DNA from: Catellatospora vulcania | GTDB lineage: Bacteria > Actinomycetota > Actinomycetes > Mycobacteriales > Micromonosporaceae | Direction: 5' to 3' | DNA length: 64,000 bases | Assembly: GCF_009720385.1 (NCBI RefSeq) | Contig: NZ_WARX01000001.1 | Coordinates: 434,001-498,000, forward strand | In this document: in pieces, positions 7,897 to 16,120 of the stretch | Layout: each line of letters starts with the position of its first letter | How positions within the stretch are numbered: the first letter of the stretch is position 1 | Program-made: the position numbers and the translations under genes | The notes under the pieces: model-generated | Seen by the model: only the letters and a program-made list of their open reading frames with translations | Told to the model about the DNA's origin: nothing | Databases searched by the model: none

Positions 7897-8097
7897 ATGC
7901 GACGGACCGACTTCTACGAGCGGCTGACCGAGGTGTTCGGTCCCGCCTACGCCGCCAGCGTCGCCGCCGACCAGGTGCTCCCGCAGCTGGGCGGGCGGAC
8001 GATCGACACCGCCCTGGCCGACGGGGAGGAAGTGCACGTGATCTGGCGCGCCGTGTGCGAGCAGTACTCCGAACGGGTGCCTGGCCGCCTGCGCTGA
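7897..8097 (+). CDS. DUF3046 protein
   Basis: 66-aa protein of the actinobacterial DUF3046 family. Hallmarks visible are RRTDFYERLTEVFGPAYAAS, a GGRTIDTALADG middle and a VWRAVCE-like IWRAVCEQY near the end. Members are regularly encoded directly upstream of recA, as here; the function is unknown, and the placement suggests a link to recombination or repair. It starts with ATG four bases after the MFS stop and lies 168 bp before the first possible recA start. Confidence 0.85.
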   Translation: MRRTDFYERLTEVFGPAYAASVAADQVLPQLGGRTIDTALADGEEVHVIWRAVCEQYSERVPGRLR

Positions 8098-8152
8098 TCG
8101 ACCGGCGCGGGTTTCCGTGTGCGAGCACACCTACGGCGTGGCAGGATGGCGC

Positions 8153-8168
8153 TCGTACACGTGTTCGG
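8153..8168 (+). promoter_or_regulatory. LexA (SOS) box upstream of recA
   Basis: TCGTACACGTGTTCGG matches the actinobacterial LexA consensus TCGAAC-N4-GTTCGA at 14 of 16 counted positions and is almost the same as the recA SOS box of mycobacteria, including the GGCTA that follows. LexA is encoded at 35474-36214. Confidence 0.8.
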
Positions 8169-8236
8169 CTATCGTCCACAACCAGTGCTTTGTGCATGCC
8201 GCGGTTGTCCACAGGCCCGGCGTGCCCGTATCGCCT

Positions 8237-8259
8237 TTGTCGGACCCAGCGCCTAGCGT
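8237..8259 (+). promoter_or_regulatory. LexA-independent DNA-damage promoter (RecA-NDp type)
   Basis: TTGTCGGACC, seven bases, then TAGCGT. This is the architecture of the mycobacterial recA P1 promoter (TTGTCRGTG-N8-TANNNT), which in mycobacteria is activated by PafBC without RecA. The predicted start point falls on GTG 8266. Direct sequence match; the activator is inferred. Confidence 0.7.
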
Positions 8260-8325
8260 GTCGGCGTGACGAAGAAGGCTGCGAAGTCGGCGACTGACAG
8301 TGCCCTAAAAGAGGTGGCGACGAAG

Positions 8326-9375
8326 ATGGCGGCTAATCCCGATAAGAGCAAGGCCCTCGACCTGGCGCTCGCCCAGATCGACAAGCAGTTCGGCAAGGGC
8401 TCGGTGATGCGCCTCGGCGAGCGGCCGCAGGTCCAGATGGCGATCATCCCCACCGGCTCCATCGCGCTGGACGTGGCGCTGGGCATCGGCGGCCTGCCGC
8501 GCGGGCGCATCGTCGAGATCTACGGCCCGGAGTCCAGCGGCAAGACCTCGCTGGCCCTGCACGCGATCGCGAACGTGCAGCGCAACGGCGGCATCGCGGC
8601 GATCATCGACGCCGAGCACGCCCTGGACCCGGAGTACGCGAAGAACCTCGGCGTGGACACCGACGCCCTGCTGGTCTCCCAGCCCGACACCGGTGAGCAG
8701 GCGCTGGAGATCGCGGACATGCTGGTGCGCTCCGGCGCGCTGGACCTCATCGTGATCGACTCGGTGGCGGCGCTGGTGCCCCGCGCCGAGATCGAGGGTG
8801 AGATGGGCGACAGCCACGTCGGTCTGCAGGCCCGCCTGATGAGCCAGGCGCTGCGCAAGATGACCGGTGGCCTGCACAGCTCCAACACCACCGCGATCTT
8901 CATCAACCAGCTCCGCGAGAAGATCGGCGTCATGTTCGGCAGCCCGGAGACCACCACCGGTGGCAAGGCGCTGAAGTTCTACGCCTCGGTGCGCCTGGAC
9001 ATCCGCCGCATCGAGAGCCTGAAGGACGGCACCGAGGTCGTGGGTAACCGCACCCGCGTCAAGGTGGTCAAGAACAAGGTCGCCTCGCCGTTCAAGCAGG
9101 CCGAGTTCGACATCATGTACGGCAAGGGCATCTCGCGTGAGGGTTCGCTGATCGACGTCGGCGTCGAGCAGAACATCATCCGCAAGGCCGGCGCCTGGTA
9201 CACGTACGAGGGCGACCAGCTGGGCCAGGGCAAGGAGAAGGCGCGCGAGTTCCTCAAGGAGAACCCGGACGTCGCCGCCGAGATCGAGAAGAAGATCCTG
9301 GAGAAGCTGGGCGTCGGCCAGTCGAGCGTGTCGGACGCCGCGGGCGGCCCGGCGCTGCCGCCGGTCGACTTCTGA
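8326..9375 (+). CDS. recA: Recombinase RecA
   Basis: 349-aa strand-exchange ATPase and LexA co-protease. Features: [18 protein letters not shown]-terminus, Walker A GPESSGKT, Walker [16 protein letters not shown]-binding loop L1 [12 protein letters not shown] and loop L2 [22 protein letters not shown], and an acidic C-terminal tail. No intein. ATG 8326 has GAGGTG nine bases upstream and gives the family length. An in-frame GTG at 8266 sits at the predicted start of the damage-inducible promoter and would add 20 residues ([20 protein letters not shown]), so a leaderless longer form is possible. recX follows after 28 bp. Regulation by both LexA and a PafBC-type promoter is indicated. Confidence 0.97.
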   Translation: MAANPDKSKALDLALAQIDKQFGKGSVMRLGERPQVQMAIIPTGSIALDVALGIGGLPRGRIVEIYGPESSGKTSLALHAIANVQRNGGIAAIIDAEHALDPEYAKNLGVDTDALLVSQPDTGEQALEIADMLVRSGALDLIVIDSVAALVPRAEIEGEMGDSHVGLQARLMSQALRKMTGGLHSSNTTAIFINQLREKIGVMFGSPETTTGGKALKFYASVRLDIRRIESLKDGTEVVGNRTRVKVVKNKVASPFKQAEFDIMYGKGISREGSLIDVGVEQNIIRKAGAWYTYEGDQLGQGKEKAREFLKENPDVAAEIEKKILEKLGVGQSSVSDAAGGPALPPVDF

Positions 9376-9403
9376 TCGACGCCTGAGCAGCTGACCGACC
9401 GTC

Positions 9404-10099
9404 ATGGTGGGACGACGCCGAGGTGCGCGCACCGGCCGGGGATGGGACGCGAAACCGTCCGCCCCGGCCAGGTCCGCGCGCCCCGGCGACGACGGCACCG
9501 GCTCGCCGGAAGGCGAGGGTCCCGGCGAGGACGCCTCGCCACGGGCGGAGCGGGCCGCGCGCCGGCAGGCGCAACGAGATCCACACGAGCTGGCGCGGGA
9601 GATCTGCCTGCGCCAGCTTTCCGTGCGTCCGCGCACCCGGGCGGAGCTGGCCGCGGCGATGCGGGCCAAGGACGTGGCCGACGAGGTCGCCGAGGCGGTG
9701 CTCGACCGCTACGACGAGGTCGGCATGATCGACGATGCCGCGTTCGCGCGGGCCTGGGTGTCCAGCCGCCACCACGGCAAGGGCCTGGCGTCCCGGGCGC
9801 TGGGCCAGGAGCTGCGCCGACGGGGTGTCGACCAGGAGGTCGTCACCGAGGCCCTCGCCGAGCTGGACGACGAGACCCAGGCGCAGACGGCGTACGAGCT
9901 GGCGGTGCGCAAGCTGCGCACGACGCGCGGCGAGCCGGACGCGGTGTTCCGGCGGGTGGTGGGCGCGCTCGCGCGTAAGGGCTACCCGGGCGGAGTGGCG
10001 GTGCGTGCCGTGAAGGACGCCCTGGCCGCGCGCAGTGCCGAGGACGCGGAGCTGGCGGAGCTGCTCGACCCCGATCTGTTCGACACGCCGGAGCAGTGA
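9404..10099 (+). CDS. recX: Regulatory protein RecX
   Basis: 231-aa RecX, which caps and modulates RecA filaments. The first ~60 residues are an Arg/Gly/Pro-rich, probably disordered extension. The three helical repeats follow: AREICLRQLSVRPRTRAELAAAM, the DEVGMIDDAAFARAWVSSRHHGKGLASRALGQELRRRGV core, and a C-terminal repeat ending VGALARKGYPGGVAVRAVKDAL. It lies 28 bp after recA, the standard arrangement, and is probably cotranscribed and SOS-induced with it. No clear Shine-Dalgarno sequence precedes ATG 9404. Confidence 0.93.
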   Translation: MVGRRRGARTGRGWDAKPSAPARSARPGDDGTGSPEGEGPGEDASPRAERAARRQAQRDPHELAREICLRQLSVRPRTRAELAAAMRAKDVADEVAEAVLDRYDEVGMIDDAAFARAWVSSRHHGKGLASRALGQELRRRGVDQEVVTEALAELDDETQAQTAYELAVRKLRTTRGEPDAVFRRVVGALARKGYPGGVAVRAVKDALAARSAEDAELAELLDPDLFDTPEQ

Positions 10100-10240
10100 T
10101 TTTCTCAGCCTTCGGTCGGGTTCGCGACATGCCGGGCATGGCGTCGGTTCGCCGGTCAGGTCACGGTTCGGCATCGACCGCCCGCCTGACAACCGGACAC
10201 AATGGGCGATGCGTCCGTCTTGGTGTCCGATCATGAGTTC

Positions 10241-10270
10241 TTGACCGGACCGCCATCGGCAACCTAGCCT
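10241..10270 (+). promoter_or_regulatory. Candidate sigma-70 promoter for rny
   Basis: TTGACC (10241-10246) and TAGCCT (10265-10270) with an 18-bp spacer, inside the 475-bp stretch between recX and the rny leader. Besides this promoter and a slightly AT-richer tract near 10300-10350, I see no gene or clear structure in that stretch. Confidence 0.4.
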
Positions 10271-10574
10271 CGCAGGAGAGGTATCACCGACCAGTTCGTG
10301 TTAAACCACACAACATAGAACGTGTAACAGTACGACAACAGTTTTTCCTGGTGAGGACACGTGCAGCCGCCGTACCCCTGCGGCTGCCTACATGTAGTCG
10401 CAGCTCAGGGCCGTTGAAGCGGTTCGCGGGCTTCGGCGCGTCGGTCGCACCCGCCAAACGGCAGGTGTCGCCGGGCCGTGCCGTGCGCGTCGTGTGGCGG
10501 GTCCGCACACCTGGTCGGGTTGCCTCCGCGCCGTCACCACCGTGTCGGCGGTTCGGAACGTCAGGAGGCGGGCC

Positions 10575-10604
10575 ATGACCGAGTACGACGGGCGAGTGGC
10601 ATGA
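10575..10604 (+). CDS. Nine-codon leader ORF overlapping rny start
   Basis: ATG at 10575 follows a strong AGGAGG by five bases and encodes MTEYDGRVA. Its TGA stop overlaps the rny ATG as ATGA (10601-10604). rny's own start has only a weak Shine-Dalgarno sequence, so this looks like a translational-coupling leader. Too short to judge from codon bias. Confidence 0.45.
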   Translation: MTEYDGRVA

Positions 10605-12457
10605 CCACGATGGAAGGGCTGCTGCTGGCGGCGATCGTCCTCCTCGCGCTGATGGTGGCGGGGATGCTGGCGATCGGCGTGCGCCTGGTGCGCCGGCTGG
10701 CTGCCCCCACCGCCCCGACCGGTCAGCCGCTGAGCGTGATCGTGGACGACCCGGAGGCGGTGGCCGAGCGCGAGCGCCAGCGCCAGACTCTGGTCGAGCT
10801 GCAGAACTCCGTCTCCGACGCGCAGACCGCGCTGGAGGCCGAGCGCCGGTCCGTAGCCGCCGCCCGCGCCGAGGCCACCGCCGTACGCGCCGAGAACGCC
10901 GCCGCCAAGGCCGAGGTCACCACGTCGCGCGCCGAGGCGCAGCGGGTGCTGGACGCGGCCCACGCCGAGGCCGACACCGTGCTCCAGCGGGCGCACCGGC
11001 AGGCCGAGGAGGACGCCGAGCAGGTCCGGTCGACCGCCCGGCGCACCGGCGAGCGTGAGATCGCGATGCTCACCTCCACCGCCAAGGACCAGGCCGCGGA
11101 GGCCGAGCGCCGGCTGCAGCGCCTCGACGAGCGGGAACGGATGCACGCGGCCGAGGCCGAGCGCCTGGCCGAGCGCGAGCGCCAGAACGTGGAGGAGGCC
11201 GAGCGCCTCGCCGAGCGCGACCGCCGCATCGCCGCCGCCGAAGCCGAGCTGGCCAAGTGGGAGCTGAGCCTGCAGGGTAAGGAGCAGGAGCTGGCCCAGG
11301 CGCAGGAGCAGCGGCGCAAGGAGCTGGAGCGGGTCGCCGGGCTGACCGCCGATGCCGCCAAGGGCGAGCTGGTGGAGACCATCGAGAACCAGGCCAAGCG
11401 CGAGGCCGCGCTGCTGGTGCGCGACATCGAGGCCGACGCCCGGTCCACCGGCGAGTCCCGGGCCCGCCACATCGTGGTCGACGCGATCCAGCGGGTGGCC
11501 AGCGAGCAGACCGCCGAGAGCGTGGTCAGCGTGCTGCACCTGCCCAGCGACGAGATGAAGGGCCGGATCATCGGCCGCGAGGGCCGCAACATCCGGGCCT
11601 TCGAGACGGTCACCGGCGTCAACCTGATCATCGACGACACCCCCGAGGCGGTGCTGCTGTCCTGCTTCGACCCGGTGCGCCGGGAGGTCGGCCGGCTCAC
11701 CCTGGAGAAGCTGGTCCTCGACGGGCGGATCCATCCGCACCGCATCGAGGAGGTGTACGACGTCGCCAGGTTCGAGGTCGAGCGGATGTGCCAGCGCGCT
11801 GCGGAGGACGCACTGGTCGAGGTCGGCATCACCGACATCCACCCGGAGCTGGTGACCCTGCTGGGGCGGCTGCGCTACCGGACGTCGTACGGGCAGAACG
11901 TGCTCAAGCACCTGGTGGAGACCGCGCACATCGCCGGGATCATGGCCTCGGAGCTGAAGCTCGACCCCGAGCTGATCAAGCGGTCGGCGTTCCTGCACGA
12001 CATCGGCAAGGCGCTCACCCACGAGGTGGAGGGCTCGCACGCGCTGATCGGCGCGGACGTGGCCCGGCGCTTCGGGGAGAGCGACGAGGTCGTCCACGCG
12101 ATCGAGGCGCACCACAACGAGGTGCAGCCGCAGACCATCGAGGCCGTGCTGACCCAGGCGTCGGACGCCTGCTCGGGCGGGCGGCCGGGGGCACGGCGGG
12201 AGTCGCTGGAGGCGTACGTCAAGCGGCTGGAGCGCATCGAGGAGATCGCCGGGGCCAAGAGCGGCGTGGACAAGGTGTTCGCGATGCAGGCCGGCCGGGA
12301 GATCCGGGTCATGGTCCGCCCCGAGGAGGTCGACGAGATCGGCGCCGCCGTCCTCGCCCGCGACGTCGCCAAGCAGATCGAAGAGGAACTGACCTACCCC
12401 GGCCAGATCCGTATCACCGTCGTCCGCGAATCCCGTACCACGGAGATCGCCCGCTGA
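10601..12457 (+). CDS. rny: Ribonuclease Y
   Basis: 618-aa membrane-anchored endoribonuclease initiating mRNA decay. One N-terminal membrane helix (LLLAAIVLLALMVAGMLAI), a long charged coiled coil (residues ~50-270, rich in Ala/Glu/Arg heptads), a KH RNA-binding domain (MKGRIIGREGRNIRAFE), an HD phosphohydrolase domain (SAFLHDIGKALTHE, with IEAHHNE) and the conserved C-terminal domain. This is the standard domain order, though the coiled coil is longer than in Bacillus. ATG 10601 follows a nine-codon leader ORF overlapped by ATGA. A perfect 20-bp palindrome at 12479-12543 follows. The next operon is convergent. Confidence 0.93.
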   Translation: MTTMEGLLLAAIVLLALMVAGMLAIGVRLVRRLAAPTAPTGQPLSVIVDDPEAVAERERQRQTLVELQNSVSDAQTALEAERRSVAAARAEATAVRAENAAAKAEVTTSRAEAQRVLDAAHAEADTVLQRAHRQAEEDAEQVRSTARRTGEREIAMLTSTAKDQAAEAERRLQRLDERERMHAAEAERLAERERQNVEEAERLAERDRRIAAAEAELAKWELSLQGKEQELAQAQEQRRKELERVAGLTADAAKGELVETIENQAKREAALLVRDIEADARSTGESRARHIVVDAIQRVASEQTAESVVSVLHLPSDEMKGRIIGREGRNIRAFETVTGVNLIIDDTPEAVLLSCFDPVRREVGRLTLEKLVLDGRIHPHRIEEVYDVARFEVERMCQRAAEDALVEVGITDIHPELVTLLGRLRYRTSYGQNVLKHLVETAHIAGIMASELKLDPELIKRSAFLHDIGKALTHEVEGSHALIGADVARRFGESDEVVHAIEAHHNEVQPQTIEAVLTQASDACSGGRPGARRESLEAYVKRLERIEEIAGAKSGVDKVFAMQAGREIRVMVRPEEVDEIGAAVLARDVAKQIEEELTYPGQIRITVVRESRTTEIAR

Positions 12458-12478
12458 CCGGTGGTCACGGTGGAAACG

Positions 12479-12543
12479 AAGATCGCTGTTTCGTGTCAGA
12501 ACCTCGGGTCAGACCCCAGGTTGTGACACGAAACAGCGATCTT
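12479..12543. repeat. AAACAGCGATC-family palindrome, copy 2
   Basis: Perfect 20-bp arms (12479-12498 and 12524-12543) with the family centre GGGTCAGACCCC. It lies 22 bp past rny and 44 bp before the convergent gluD stop, so it is probably a bidirectional terminator. Confidence 0.8.
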
Positions 12544-12586
12544 GACAGATAGGCGCGGGGCGGGTGGAGCGGCGCGGGGGAGCCGG

Positions 12587-13498
12587 TCAGGCTCCGCTGC
12601 CGCCGCCTCCGCCGCCGAGGCCGGTGGCCGCCGTCGCGGCCGTGGCCGCCTTGGTGGCGGGGTTGGTGACGCCGAGGCGGTTGGCGCGGCGCTCCAGCAG
12701 GTGGGCGACCAGGGTCAGCAGACCGTTGATCACGATGTAGATCAGCGCGAGCACCATGAAGGTCGGCACCGCGTTGGTGAACACGGCATAGCCCTTGCTG
12801 CCCTCGAGCATCAGCTCGGGGTAGGACACGATGTAGCCGAGCGCGGTGTCCTTGAGCACGACGACGAGCTGGCTGACGATCACCGGCAGCATGCTGCGGG
12901 CCGCCTGCGGGATCAGGATGACGCGCATGACCTGGCCCTTGGTCAGGCCGAGGCTGTACGCCGCCTCCGACTGCCCCTTGGGCACGGCCCGGATGCCGGC
13001 CCGGAACGCCTCGGCCAGCACCGACCCGTTGTAGAGGGTCAGGCCGATGACGACCGACCAGAACGGCGGGATCAGCGTGCCGAAGACCCAGAACCCGCCG
13101 AACGACAGGAAGAAGATCATCAGCAGCACGGGCACGGCGCGGAAGAACTCCACCACCACGCCCGCGGGCACCCGGATCCACCAGTGCTCCGACAGTCGCG
13201 CGACGCTGAACACCAGGCCGAAGGCCAGCGCCAGCAGCATCGCGGTGGCGGCGGCCTGCAGTGTGGCGAGCAGGCCGGGCCAGGCGTAGTCGGTCCAGAA
13301 GTTGGCGGTCTGGCCGTTGACGGTGACCGTCTCGAAGAACGGCTGCCACTTCTGCCAGGTCCACTGCTGGGTGCTGTCGAACGCGCGGTAGATCCCGTAC
13401 AGCCCGGCGACCAGCAGCACGGCGAACACGACGCTGAGCACCCGGTTGCGCGCCCGGGCGCGCGGGCCCGGGTGGTCGTAGAGCACGCTCGCGCTCAT
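12587..13498 (-). CDS. gluD: Glutamate ABC transporter permease GluD
   Basis: 303-aa permease of a polar amino acid ABC importer. It has about five membrane helices and the EAA loop EAFRAGIRAVPKGQSEAAYSLGLTKGQ that contacts the ATPase. A periplasmic insert (TQQWTWQKWQPFFETV) follows the first helix, as in Corynebacterium GluD, and the C-terminus is Gly/Ala-rich. ATG 13498 is preceded by AGGAGG; the adjacent upstream GTG at 13501 is too close to it. It is last in the gluABCD operon, 40 bp after gluC. Confidence 0.88.
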   Translation of the reverse strand: MSASVLYDHPGPRARARNRVLSVVFAVLLVAGLYGIYRAFDSTQQWTWQKWQPFFETVTVNGQTANFWTDYAWPGLLATLQAAATAMLLALAFGLVFSVARLSEHWWIRVPAGVVVEFFRAVPVLLMIFFLSFGGFWVFGTLIPPFWSVVIGLTLYNGSVLAEAFRAGIRAVPKGQSEAAYSLGLTKGQVMRVILIPQAARSMLPVIVSQLVVVLKDTALGYIVSYPELMLEGSKGYAVFTNAVPTFMVLALIYIVINGLLTLVAHLLERRANRLGVTNPATKAATAATAATGLGGGGGGSGA

Positions 13499-13538
13499 CA
13501 CGCCTCCTGGAGAACGTAGTGGCGGGACGGGGTGCGGC

Positions 13539-14213
13539 TCATCGGCGCACCACCAGGCGGTTGGCCAGGGCGCTGAAGGCGTAGCCGACCGGCACCAGCA
13601 GGGCCACGAAGGTCAGCGCGAACACCGCGAAGATCGCGATGGTCTGGTCGCCGTTGCTCTCGATGAGCGCCTTCATCGCGCTGGACGCCTCGGCGACGCC
13701 GATGACCCCGGCGATGGTGGCGTTCTTGGTGAGCGCGATCAGGATGCTGCCCAGCGGTGCGACCACCGAGCGCATGGCCTGCGGCAGGATGATCAGGCGC
13801 AGGTTCTGGCTGAACGACAGGCCCAGCGCGCGTGCGGCTTCGGCCTGGCCGACCGGCACGGTGTTGATGCCGGAGCGGATCGCCTCGCAGACGAACGCGG
13901 CCGTGTACGCCGACAGGCCGGTCACCGCCAGCCAGTAGTTGTTGATGTGGATGTCCTCGGAGAACTCCACGCCGACCGCGCTGTAGAGGCCGAAGAAGCA
14001 GAACAGGATGACCAGCGTCAGCGGGGTGTTGCGGAACAGGTGCACCCAGCCCGCGCCCAGCGCGCGCAGCACCGGCACCGGCGACACCCGGCAGGCCGCC
14101 AGCAGCATGCCGAGCACGAGCGCCAGCAGCGCGGACGCGCCGGTCAGCTTCAGGATCGTCAAGAAGCCGTCAAGGTACGCCTGCCGGTTCGCCGGATCGA
14201 GGAAGACGTCCAT
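13539..14213 (-). CDS. gluC: Glutamate ABC transporter permease GluC
   Basis: 224-aa permease partner of GluD. It has five hydrophobic segments and the EAA loop CEAIRSGINTVPVGQAEAARALGLSFSQ. The motif HLFRNTPLTLVILFCFFGLY is typical of HisM/GlnP-type permeases. It sits between gluB and gluD. A GTGT-tetraloop hairpin at 14248-14277 lies between it and gluB and could lower its expression relative to the binding protein. Confidence 0.88.
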   Translation of the reverse strand: MDVFLDPANRQAYLDGFLTILKLTGASALLALVLGMLLAACRVSPVPVLRALGAGWVHLFRNTPLTLVILFCFFGLYSAVGVEFSEDIHINNYWLAVTGLSAYTAAFVCEAIRSGINTVPVGQAEAARALGLSFSQNLRLIILPQAMRSVVAPLGSILIALTKNATIAGVIGVAEASSAMKALIESNGDQTIAIFAVFALTFVALLVPVGYAFSALANRLVVRR

Positions 14214-14247
14214 CCCGCTCCTCCAGAAAGATCGGACTTCATGAAAC

Positions 14248-14277
14248 GGGTGGGACGGGCGTGTGCCCGTCCCACCC
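14248..14277 (-). terminator. Hairpin between gluB and gluC
   Basis: Perfect 13-bp GC-rich stem (14248-14260 with 14265-14277) closed by a GTGT loop, inside the gluABCD operon just after gluB. No T-run follows on the minus strand, so it may be a partial terminator or an mRNA-stabilising end rather than a full stop. Confidence 0.6.
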
Positions 14278-14286
14278 GGGGGTAGC

Positions 14287-15147
14287 TCAGGCGGGGCAGT
14301 TGGTCAGCTTGGAGACGTCCAGGGTCGGCGCCGGGGTGCCGCTCTTGCCGAGCGTGGCGTCCCAGGCCGCCTTGTACGAGCCGTCGGTGACCGACGCCTT
14401 CAGGATCTCGTTGATCTTGGTGCAGCCGGCCTTGTCCTCGAGCTTGAGGCCGATGCCGTAGGGCTCGCTGGAGAAGGGCTTGCCGACCAGCTTGAACTTG
14501 CCCGCGTACTGCGACTGCGCCGCGTAGCCCGCGAGGATGATGTCATCGGTGGTCACCGCGTCGACGGTGCCGGTGTTCAGCGCCTCGATGCACTTGGAGT
14601 AGGCGTCGAACTCCTGCAGCTGCGCCTTCGGGTACTTCTCCTTGATCCGCTTGGCCGGCGTCGAGCCCGTCACCGAGCAGACCTTCTTGCCGTCCAGGCC
14701 CTCGGGGCCGGTGATCGTGGAGGCGGTCGGGACCAGCAGGTCCTGGCCGGCGGTGAAGTACGGGCCCGCGAAGTTGACCTTCTTCTTGCGGTCGTCGTTG
14801 ATGGTGTACGTCGCCACGACGATGTCCACCTGGCCCGTCTGGATGAAGGGCTCGCGGTTGGCCGACACGGTGGTCACGTAGGTGTTCTTGGCGGCGTCGC
14901 CACCGAGACCCTTCGCGATGATCTTCGCGATCTCGATGTCGAAGCCCTCGTAGGCGCTGCCGGCCTGCAGGCCGAGGCCCGGCTGGTCGGCCTTGACACC
15001 GAACTTGAGCTGGCCCGCCTTCGCCTTCGCGACCAGCGGGCTCTCGCCCGACGGGGTGCTCGGCGTGTCGCTGTCGCTGCCGCAGGCGGCGGCCCCGAAC
15101 GCGAGCACGGCGACGGCCGCGATGGCGGCAAGACGCTTGATGCGCAT
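14287..15147 (-). CDS. gluB: Glutamate ABC transporter substrate-binding lipoprotein GluB
   Basis: 286-aa solute-binding protein. The signal peptide MRIKRLAAIAAVAVLAFGAAAC ends at a lipidated Cys (C22), anchoring it outside the membrane. The mature part has the family signature YEGFDIEIAKIIAKGL and the second lobe SSEPYGIGLKLED. A Cys pair typical of actinobacterial GluB (VCSVTG and SKCIEAL) may form a disulfide. It is second in the operon after gluA (83 bp), and a hairpin separates it from gluC. Confidence 0.9.
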   Translation of the reverse strand: MRIKRLAAIAAVAVLAFGAAACGSDSDTPSTPSGESPLVAKAKAGQLKFGVKADQPGLGLQAGSAYEGFDIEIAKIIAKGLGGDAAKNTYVTTVSANREPFIQTGQVDIVVATYTINDDRKKKVNFAGPYFTAGQDLLVPTASTITGPEGLDGKKVCSVTGSTPAKRIKEKYPKAQLQEFDAYSKCIEALNTGTVDAVTTDDIILAGYAAQSQYAGKFKLVGKPFSSEPYGIGLKLEDKAGCTKINEILKASVTDGSYKAAWDATLGKSGTPAPTLDVSKLTNCPA

Positions 15148-15230
15148 TGGTGTCCCTCCCTATGAGCCCGCGCGCCGCGTGCGCGACGTCAGGCGTTCCA
15201 TGCCGCCGCCTGGTGAGGCGGCGGAGTCTG

Positions 15231-15974
15231 TCAGTGCTGCAGGATCTTCGACAGGAAGTCGCGCGCCCGCTCGCTCTTCGGGTTGCCGAAGAACTCGGCC
15301 GGCGGGGCCAGCTCGACGAGCTGCCCGTCGGCCATGAAGGCGACGCGGTCGGCGGCGGCGCGGGCGAAGCCCATCTCGTGGGTCACCACGATCATGGTCA
15401 TGCCCTCCTTGGCCAGCGAGGTCATGACCTCCAGCACCTCGCCGACCATCTCCGGGTCCAGCGCGCTGGTGGGCTCGTCGAACAGCATCGCCTTGGGCTG
15501 CATCGCCAGCGCGCGGGCGATCGCGGCCCGCTGCTGCTGGCCGCCGGACAGCTGCACCGGCAGCTTGTCGGCCTGGCTGGCGATGCCCACCCGGTCCAGC
15601 AGCGCCAGGGCGCGCTCGCGGGCGGCGGCCTTGCTCTCGCCGCGGACCTTGACCGGGCCGAGCATCACGTTGTCGAGGATGCTCATGTGGGCGAAGAGGT
15701 TGAACGACTGGAAGACCATGCCGACCTCGCTGCGCAGCTTCGCCAGGGCGCGGCCCTCGGCGGGCAGGTCCTTGCCGTCGAAGCGGATGGAGCCCGAGTT
15801 GATCGTCTCCAGCCGGTTGACGGCGCGGCACAGCGTCGACTTGCCGGAGCCCGACGGGCCGATCACCACCACGACCTCGCCGCGGTCGACGGTCAGGCTC
15901 ACGTCGCGCAGCACGTGCAGGTCTCCGAACCACTTGTTCACCGCGTCCAGCACAATGAGCGGTTCGTGGGACAT
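15231..15974 (-). CDS. gluA: Glutamate ABC transporter ATPase GluA
   Basis: 247-aa ATPase energising GluCD. Walker [11 protein letters not shown]-loop [14 protein letters not shown] signature LSGGQQQR, Walker [13 protein letters not shown] and the switch HEMGFAR are all intact. ATG 15974 has AAGGAC upstream and begins [17 protein letters not shown], matching family N-termini. Upstream in-frame ATGs (16001, 16058) would add a basic extension not usual here. It is first in the operon and divergent from miaB. In Corynebacterium gluABCD also adjoins recX, so the placement is ancestral. Confidence 0.92.
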   Translation of the reverse strand: MSHEPLIVLDAVNKWFGDLHVLRDVSLTVDRGEVVVVIGPSGSGKSTLCRAVNRLETINSGSIRFDGKDLPAEGRALAKLRSEVGMVFQSFNLFAHMSILDNVMLGPVKVRGESKAAARERALALLDRVGIASQADKLPVQLSGGQQQRAAIARALAMQPKAMLFDEPTSALDPEMVGEVLEVMTSLAKEGMTMIVVTHEMGFARAAADRVAFMADGQLVELAPPAEFFGNPKSERARDFLSKILQH

Positions 15975-16120
15975 GCCACCGTCCTTTCGGCGTACGTACA
16001 TCGTCGTCCCACCGAACTTAGTGCGGCCGAAGCGACGGCAGCGGCGCTGGATGGTCACGACCGGGTAACTTCCCCGGATTCCGTGCCCGTGCCCGCGACC
16101 GGATACCCTGGTCGGTTGAG

